NCBI GenBank assembly: GCA_012839765.1 | Contig: DUMW01000069.1 | Span: 1-39,579 of the forward strand | DNA length: 39,579 bases | Origin: Bacillota bacterium | GTDB lineage: Bacteria; Bacillota; Limnochordia; DUMW01 | Direction: 5' to 3' | Shown here: positions 35,017 through 39,579 of the stretch, in pieces | Layout: every line of letters starts with the position of its first letter | Position numbering within the stretch: the stretch's first letter is position 1 | Notes under the pieces: model-generated | Seen by the model: the letters and a program-made list of their open reading frames with translations, nothing else | Database searches by the model: none | What the model was told of the DNA's origin: nothing | Translations under genes and position numbers: made by a program

Positions 35017-36318
35017 TCAAAAAAGCCGTTCGACAGCAGAATCCAACATTCCCACATCGGCTAAAGCATCAAGGACCGTGTAGCGCTCCCTCACTACCGT
35101 GGCTTGACGTACGGCCCTGTGGAAATCCTCCCTGGAGATACCATAGTCCTCAAGGGACGATGGTGCGTTGATAGCGGCCAGTACCCGTCTTACCTGTTCA
35201 GGGTCTGGCAACCAGCTGCCGATTTCCCTCTGCAGCCAGGGAAGAGCCTCCTTTAGCCTCTGGAATTGAATGTGCCGCAGCTCTGGATCCTGGTACCGCG
35301 TGACACTGCCCCAAGATACCTCGGGTTGCCAGAGGGCGGGCTCCTTGGGCAAGTCCCTCGGAGAAAGGGATAAAAAGCTCCTGTACAATTCCAAGGACAC
35401 CGGAAGCGTCAAAGCGATCCGAAGTCCATGGAGCAATCTGGGTTCCCCTGCCTCGAACTCCATCATCTCCAGGACGTGCCCAATGGCGTGTTCACTGCCC
35501 GATGCCGGCCTACTCGTTCCCGCCAGCAACATGGCAATTCCAGACTTCAACAATCCCTCCGTCAAAACTCTGATTCCCTCGACAGTCCGCAGATCCCTAG
35601 CCCAATCCACCTGCAAACACAAGCTGACAGCCTCCCGCGTCAACGTGTAGGCCCTAGAGCAGACTGACTCACCGGTGATGCAGTGGGCCAATTGCCAATC
35701 GGCCAAAGAGGTAAACTTGCCTAGAAGGTCGGCTATTCCTGCGGCAATCATCTCCGAGGGAGCGTCCCTTAACACTTCCAGATCCGCCATAATCACCCTG
35801 GGAGCGGGCAATCCGTAGGAACTCTTCCGCACACCTCGGCGAATCAAGGCAGCTACACCACAGGCGTATCCATCCATGGAGGGGGCTGTAGGCACCATTA
35901 CATAGGGCATACGGATCTTCCCCGCCACAAACTTGACCAGGTCGCTGATGGTCCCCGAGCCAACCGCCACGAGAAACTGTGCCTTTAGGGGCACCTGGTC
36001 GAAAATATCCACTAGGTACTCCGCCGTCGGATAGACCTTTCGGGACTGGTCGAAGACAAGCATCTCCATGGGAAAGCCCGCATCCTTAAGACTCTGGAAC
36101 ACGTACTTTCCCGCAACGGTATAGGTGTTGGAATCCGCCACCAAAAAACCACAACCTGTAAATCCAAGTCCTGCAAGCAACCCACCCACCTGTGGCAACA
36201 GGTTTTCCTCCAGAATGATCCTTTGGATGGAGACCAAATGTCTCTGCCCACAGGAGCAGTCCCCACCATAGGACAATTCCTCCTGAGTGAATAGCGGCAA
36301 CAAGAATTCGCTGTTCAA
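35017..36318 (-). CDS. araM: sn-glycerol-1-phosphate dehydrogenase (AraM/EgsA family)
   Basis: 433 residues, iron-alcohol-dehydrogenase-like fold. NAD(P)-binding GSGTISD (120-126), PTAPSMDGYAC (143-153), metal ligand Asp197 (GIADLLGK) and the two His sites in SGSEHAIGHVLE and LLHG are all present. The N-terminal CSCGQRH is common in AraM proteins. It reduces dihydroxyacetone phosphate to sn-glycerol 1-phosphate, the archaeal-type enantiomer; in Bacillus subtilis AraM feeds PcrB to make heptaprenylglyceryl phosphate. Relatives also occur in sugar operons, so the role here is open. The start is TTG with AAGGTG six bases upstream. Confidence 0.9.
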   Translation of the reverse strand: MNSEFLLPLFTQEELSYGGDCSCGQRHLVSIQRIILEENLLPQVGGLLAGLGFTGCGFLVADSNTYTVAGKYVFQSLKDAGFPMEMLVFDQSRKVYPTAEYLVDIFDQVPLKAQFLVAVGSGTISDLVKFVAGKIRMPYVMVPTAPSMDGYACGVAALIRRGVRKSSYGLPAPRVIMADLEVLRDAPSEMIAAGIADLLGKFTSLADWQLAHCITGESVCSRAYTLTREAVSLCLQVDWARDLRTVEGIRVLTEGLLKSGIAMLLAGTSRPASGSEHAIGHVLEMMEFEAGEPRLLHGLRIALTLPVSLELYRSFLSLSPRDLPKEPALWQPEVSWGSVTRYQDPELRHIQFQRLKEALPWLQREIGSWLPDPEQVRRVLAAINAPSSLEDYGISREDFHRAVRQATVVRERYTVLDALADVGMLDSAVERLF

Positions 36319-36446
36319 ATCCTACACCTTCCCTTTCGAGCCAATCCAAAAGGCAGCCAGACAGGATTGTTCCCGAGTTGGGACGGGCCCGATCCGAGGG
36401 CCCCCCTGACTAACCACATTCGTCTCAAGACGCGGCACAATAAGAT

Positions 36447-36470
36447 AACCCCAGCAAATATACTGGGGTT
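36447..36470 (-). terminator. Stem-loop after the BON-domain gene, possible weak terminator
   Basis: AACCCCAG and CTGGGGTT form an 8-bp perfect stem with an 8-base AT loop, 40 bases after the stop of the BON-domain gene. On the minus strand it is followed by ATCTTATTGTG, a poor T-tract. A second GC stem, GGGCCC twice around 7 bases, lies at 36385-36403. Confidence 0.45.
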
Positions 36471-36510
36471 AACAAATCTCTACTGAGCATTCGTAAGATT
36501 AGCCTATTGC

Positions 36511-37374
36511 TTACCGATCTCCGGGAGCTGGATCCTCTTCTTGAATCATGGCGAGATTATCAATGTTCACCCGTTTTACCCGACCCTGGCCCAGACAGAT
36601 CATACGCATCCTCTCGCGTTCATACTTGGTCGGTACCGTTCCACTTAGGGTGACCGTCTGGCTTTCGCACTCATAGCAAATCTCTATGTCGGAACCCTTA
36701 AGTAACCCTTCCTGGCGAAAGACATCCCGAAGTCCCCACTCCATCTCCCGGTTTTCGCTTCTTTCTCCTAGTTTGATTAACAACAAATCTTGGAAGGAAC
36801 GCCAAATCCAATAGAACAGAAGACCAGAGACCAGCCAGAAGGGAATCAAAACAATCCCAATCTCACCAGCACCCAGGGCAAATACGGAAACGATAGAGGC
36901 AATAGGTACCACGAGCGCCGCAGTGATGGTGTCGTACCCCATTTTCACCGGCTTGCCCCGGAAATCAAAGGTGGCATAGTAGTAAGCATGCCTCTGACCG
37001 GACAGCCTCCGCAGATAGGCCAAAAGAACACCGAAACCACCCACGAGAATGGCCAGCCACCAAGTATTTCTTAAGTACGTCAGAATATAACTGATCGTCC
37101 TAGCCTTGTACATGTCAATATTTACCTGATAGGTATCGCCCATCAGTTCGATCAGGATCATGAGTAGACCGTACAACCCAATGAAGATGATTGGCAAGAC
37201 CATGATCATGATCGACGCCAGAAAGCCGCAAAGAAGAACGATATTCAATGGAGAATAGGTCGCCCGGATATCATTCACAAAGGCTTGGACATTAACTTTC
37301 TTCACGTCCTCAATGGAATCATAGAAGACGGCCCGTCTTCTTGCTTTAGGATGTACTCTGCTTTCCCTGTTCAT
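36511..37374 (-). CDS. Four-helix membrane protein with C-terminal BON domain
   Basis: 287 residues. A basic N-terminus is followed by four hydrophobic segments at about 43-75, 105-121, 150-170 and 172-190. The C-terminal part (about 225-280) is a BON-like domain: KGSDIEICYECESQTVTLSG then TVPTKYERERMRMICLGQGR and VKRVNIDNL, matching the pattern of a strand, V-T-L-S-G-T-V, a helix, and a V-x-x-V-x-N strand. BON domains bind membranes or lipids. I know no family with this exact arrangement. ATG at 37374 has GAGGTGA eight bases upstream; the GTG at 37386 lies inside that site. It lies 90 bases after the oxidoreductase gene. Confidence 0.75.
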   Translation of the reverse strand: MNRESRVHPKARRRAVFYDSIEDVKKVNVQAFVNDIRATYSPLNIVLLCGFLASIMIMVLPIIFIGLYGLLMILIELMGDTYQVNIDMYKARTISYILTYLRNTWWLAILVGGFGVLLAYLRRLSGQRHAYYYATFDFRGKPVKMGYDTITAALVVPIASIVSVFALGAGEIGIVLIPFWLVSGLLFYWIWRSFQDLLLIKLGERSENREMEWGLRDVFRQEGLLKGSDIEICYECESQTVTLSGTVPTKYERERMRMICLGQGRVKRVNIDNLAMIQEEDPAPGDR

Positions 37375-37464
37375 CGTGTGTTTCACCTCAAAACAATATT
37401 GTAATGGGCACTGATTTCACCCTTGTTACTTTACACAATCAACAACAAAAATCCTGCTGGAAGT

Positions 37465-38691
37465 TCAGTCCTTCCCTTCGAAAGAAAGGGCAAACTCCTG
37501 CAAACCCTCTACGGAAACGGGAGAGGTCTTAACCGCCCAAGGTACTCCCAGCCCCGAAAACAGCACTTTCTTCTCGCTGGCTTCATCCATAATCTTCCCG
37601 ATGTCGCTAATGGAGGTGGCTATGGTATTCCCCTCAGGCTTCCTGATCACCCACTCCCCAGGAATGGGCATCACCCGTTGCGCCGATAGGTACGCACCAT
37701 TCAAGCCACGTACAAAGGGCTCCGTATCTTCGATCGAGGAATAGACCGGCACCCCTTGCTCGATGGCATCGAGGAAGTTGTGGAAGACCCGGAGATACTC
37801 GTCCTCGAACACCGGCTCCCACTCTTCCACCTGGCCGTCATTCTTCTCGATCTTTACCCGGGCGGGATAGGACCGCACAAAGGTCGCCTTACCTTCGGTA
37901 CCGTACACCTTGATTACCGGCGATTCATCAACGGGCGCACTTAAAGTGGCATAGTAGAATATCTCAACACCGTTGTCGGTCCGGGTAAAGACTGCGTTGG
38001 TATCCTCTCCCTCAATGGGATGGGCCCTATACAGTTCCGCCTGCACCAACTCGGGAGCGGCAAAACGGCCTTCTTGAGAGGAAGCCAGGAACAAACAGTT
38101 GTGGTAGATATGCGAAAGGGCATTGCTCAAAGGCCCATCCAGGACATAGGTAGATCCCAACTTGATCCTCCCTGCCCAATTGGCCCGCTGGTAGTAGGAA
38201 TCTAATCTCTTCCATTTTCCCACCGCGGTGATCTGCTGGACCTGACCGAGTCCACCGGATACTAGATAGGCTTGCAGACGCCGTAAGGCGGTGCAAGAAA
38301 TCTGTTGGAAACCGACTGCACAAACCTTACCTGAGGCCTGAGCCTTTTGCTTCAGGACCAGTAGTTCCTGGATTAAAACCGTGGGCGGTTTCTCCAAATA
38401 AACGTGAATCCCCCGCTCTAAAGCCGCCATTGCCATCTCGAAATGGAAGGGAATCGGAGTGGCAATATTCACCGCGTCCAGTTCTTCCTGGTCAAACATC
38501 TCAAGATAGTCTTCGTACACCTTCACCCCGGCCGATTGGAGTTTTTCTACCTCAGCGGCACACCCCTGGGGATACTTCTCCGCCACCGCCACCAGTTGAA
38601 CCCGACCAGCCTCTTGGGCATGATGTACCATACGTAAATGTTGTTTCCCAAATCCACCAATTCCAATGATCCCAATCCTCAATCCCTGCAA
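37465..38691 (-). CDS. Gfo/Idh/MocA family oxidoreductase
   Basis: 408 residues. Rossmann motif GIGGFG at 10-15, and EKPP at 100-103 with Lys101 as the catalytic lysine typical of the family. The C-terminal domain is the alpha/beta Gfo/Idh/MocA sheet with YGTEGKATF. Members oxidise or reduce sugars, inositols and their derivatives with NAD(P). Substrate not predictable. The start is TTG directly after the glycosyltransferase stop, with GAGGGG eight bases upstream, so the two genes are coupled. Confidence 0.87.
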   Translation of the reverse strand: MQGLRIGIIGIGGFGKQHLRMVHHAQEAGRVQLVAVAEKYPQGCAAEVEKLQSAGVKVYEDYLEMFDQEELDAVNIATPIPFHFEMAMAALERGIHVYLEKPPTVLIQELLVLKQKAQASGKVCAVGFQQISCTALRRLQAYLVSGGLGQVQQITAVGKWKRLDSYYQRANWAGRIKLGSTYVLDGPLSNALSHIYHNCLFLASSQEGRFAAPELVQAELYRAHPIEGEDTNAVFTRTDNGVEIFYYATLSAPVDESPVIKVYGTEGKATFVRSYPARVKIEKNDGQVEEWEPVFEDEYLRVFHNFLDAIEQGVPVYSSIEDTEPFVRGLNGAYLSAQRVMPIPGEWVIRKPEGNTIATSISDIGKIMDEASEKKVLFSGLGVPWAVKTSPVSVEGLQEFALSFEGKD

Positions 38692-39384
38692 TTAAATGCC
38701 CCCTCTGTCTATACGATCTTTCTGGGAGAGATAGGATTTATAGTTGCGCCGCAAGTGTAACACCTCGCGGTACATCTGCAACCGGGACTGCACACCCCGA
38801 CGAAGACCATACTTTCTCTCCTTCATCCAGTGACTGATCCCATGCAAGTCCAGATAAACATAGGGTACCTGATGCATTTCCGCGGCCTTGTTCATCAAGA
38901 CCTCTACCCCAAACCGCGTCGGTGTCAAGTCTGGCAACAACTCAATAAACTCTCTTGTCAAAGCCCGTTGGCCGTTAAGTATGGGAAAATAGCGCTGGGC
39001 CAAATCAACGAGGACAAATCCTTTTACAAAACGTCCGATCGCCATCTGGTAACCACTAGTAAGTATACCATCCAGTAAGATGTTTACATGTTCCGGTTGC
39101 AGACCAATAAGATCCGCATCCAAAAACAAAAAAACGTCCGCATCGGTGGCATAGTCTATCCCCGTTTGCAAAGCGGCTCCCTTACCCCGATTCTCCGCGT
39201 GGCGAAGAATCTTTACCGGATAGGTCTCTGCTCTCTGGGCTGTATTATCCGTGGAACCATCATCGATGACTACTACTTCATCGATCCGTTGATGCGCGGT
39301 AACCACCTTCAAAACATCGCCTATCCTGGGCTCCTCATCGAAGGCCGGTATTAAAGCCACTACCTTCTTCTCACACATGTTCAT
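38692..39384 (-). CDS. Family 2 glycosyltransferase (dolichyl-phosphate-mannose-synthase-like)
   Basis: 230 residues. The GT-A fold motifs are LIPAFDEEPRI, DDGSTDNT (41-48), NRGKGAALQTG and DAD (89-91) for the metal-bound nucleotide sugar. No membrane helix, so it is a soluble or peripheral enzyme of the DPM1/DPG synthase-like group. It may glycosylate a lipid carrier or a lipid head group; the G1P dehydrogenase downstream makes a lipid substrate conceivable, but this is inference. ATG at 39384 has GGGAG four bases upstream; ATG at 39378 is an alternative. Confidence 0.87.
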   Translation of the reverse strand: MNMCEKKVVALIPAFDEEPRIGDVLKVVTAHQRIDEVVVIDDGSTDNTAQRAETYPVKILRHAENRGKGAALQTGIDYATDADVFLFLDADLIGLQPEHVNILLDGILTSGYQMAIGRFVKGFVLVDLAQRYFPILNGQRALTREFIELLPDLTPTRFGVEVLMNKAAEMHQVPYVYLDLHGISHWMKERKYGLRRGVQSRLQMYREVLHLRRNYKSYLSQKDRIDRGGI

Positions 39385-39410
39385 GATTCTCCCGGTTTCC
39401 TATCTTATCC

Positions 39411-39439
39411 ATTATACAAAAGGACATGCTACTCTGCAA
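39411..39439 (-). promoter_or_regulatory. Sigma-A-type promoter of the glycosyltransferase operon
   Basis: TATAAT (39416-39411) lies 17 bases after TTGCAG (39439-39434) on the minus strand: a perfect -10 with a half-matching -35. The predicted start near 39404 leaves a leader of about 20 bases holding the ribosome site. Confidence 0.65.
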
Positions 39440-39503
39440 TAACCCTAGGGGACGAGTGAGTCAAGCATAAGTGGGGGAGAGCTCCCTCTCCAATATTTGG
39501 AAG

Positions 39504-39578
39504 TCAGAAACTGCTACCCTCGGTCAGCAGTCTGTTGAAGAAGTTCGACATCCCCCCGGAAGAAGTCCTGCCTGCGTA
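39504..39578 (-). CDS. Possible 3' end of a truncated minus-strand gene
   Basis: A minus-strand frame open from the window edge ends YAGRTSSGGMSNFFNRLLTE and GSSF before TGA at 39506-39504. A 6-bp stem (39476-39491) follows 12 bases later but has no T-tract. I recognise no family and chance is possible. Confidence 0.25.
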   Translation of the reverse strand, partial: YAGRTSSGGMSNFFNRLLTEGSSF

Positions 39579-39579
39579 A

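Noticed and set aside
34828-35064. Plus-strand 78-codon frame over the gap upstream of atpZ
   Set aside because: It starts with TTG without a ribosome site, overlaps the atp promoter and the end of the G1P dehydrogenase gene, and matches no family.
36385-36403. GGGCCC twin stem as a terminator
   Set aside because: Only a short GC stem with no T-tract; the nearby 36447-36470 stem is better placed and even that is weak.
39459-39579. Plus-strand frame ending KKFDIPPEEVLPA at the window edge
   Set aside because: No start codon with a ribosome site; the 40 or so codons begin right after a stop and could be chance.

Overview
The window suggests an anaerobic, endospore-forming Bacillota (Firmicutes) with an outer membrane. 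The spore evidence is a complete gerA-gerB-gerC germinant-receptor operon behind a near-perfect sigma-G promoter. The energy metabolism is a six-gene Rnf complex next to an F-type ATP synthase whose c subunit carries the full Na+-binding signature. The outer-membrane evidence is one protein with a signal peptide, UPF0164/PorV-like N-terminal motifs and a beta-barrel C-terminus ending in Phe. Base composition is moderate, by eye slightly above 50% GC. Placement near diderm spore-forming lineages such as Limnochordia is inference; there is no rRNA here. About a quarter of the genes appear to start with TTG.

Layout, left to right; every gene except one is on the minus strand. 146-6339: 5-formyl-THF cyclo-ligase, an active/inactive pair of M16 peptidases (YmfH/YmfF type), a Ski2-like RNA helicase and a YigZ/IMPACT protein. 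6427-10576: the germinant receptor operon gerA, gerB, gerC plus a 76-residue two-helix protein resembling the D subunits of Bacillus receptors. 10747-12147 (+): an ADP-dependent glucokinase/phosphofructokinase, a family rare in bacteria, followed by a strong terminator. 12305-21490: a catabolic-looking cluster, transcribed in the order transaldolase-like FSA, M24-fold protein lacking most metal ligands, LarA-type nickel racemase, DUF421 membrane protein, class I aminotransferase, a 678-residue fusion of a sugar isomerase/epimerase-like barrel to a class I aldolase-like barrel, a DeoR regulator and a D-2-hydroxyacid dehydrogenase. I could not assign this set to a described pathway. It is the best candidate for an undescribed system here.

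21534-27475: the outer-membrane protein and rnfCDGEAB. 27476-27783 is a 308-bp AT-rich gap with a -10 element, a possible 37-codon ORF and a 9-bp inverted repeat. 27784-34766: atpZ-I-B-E-F-H-A-G-D-C behind a clear sigma-A promoter at about 34808-34836. 35017-39384: glycosyltransferase 2, Gfo/Idh/MocA oxidoreductase, a membrane protein with a C-terminal BON domain and sn-glycerol-1-phosphate dehydrogenase, behind a TATAAT promoter.

Together, Rnf would export Na+ while passing electrons from ferredoxin to NAD+ (or run in reverse), and the neighbouring ATP synthase would use that Na+ gradient, as in Acetobacterium woodii. The sugar/hydroxyacid cluster could supply reductant. That link is inferred from position only.
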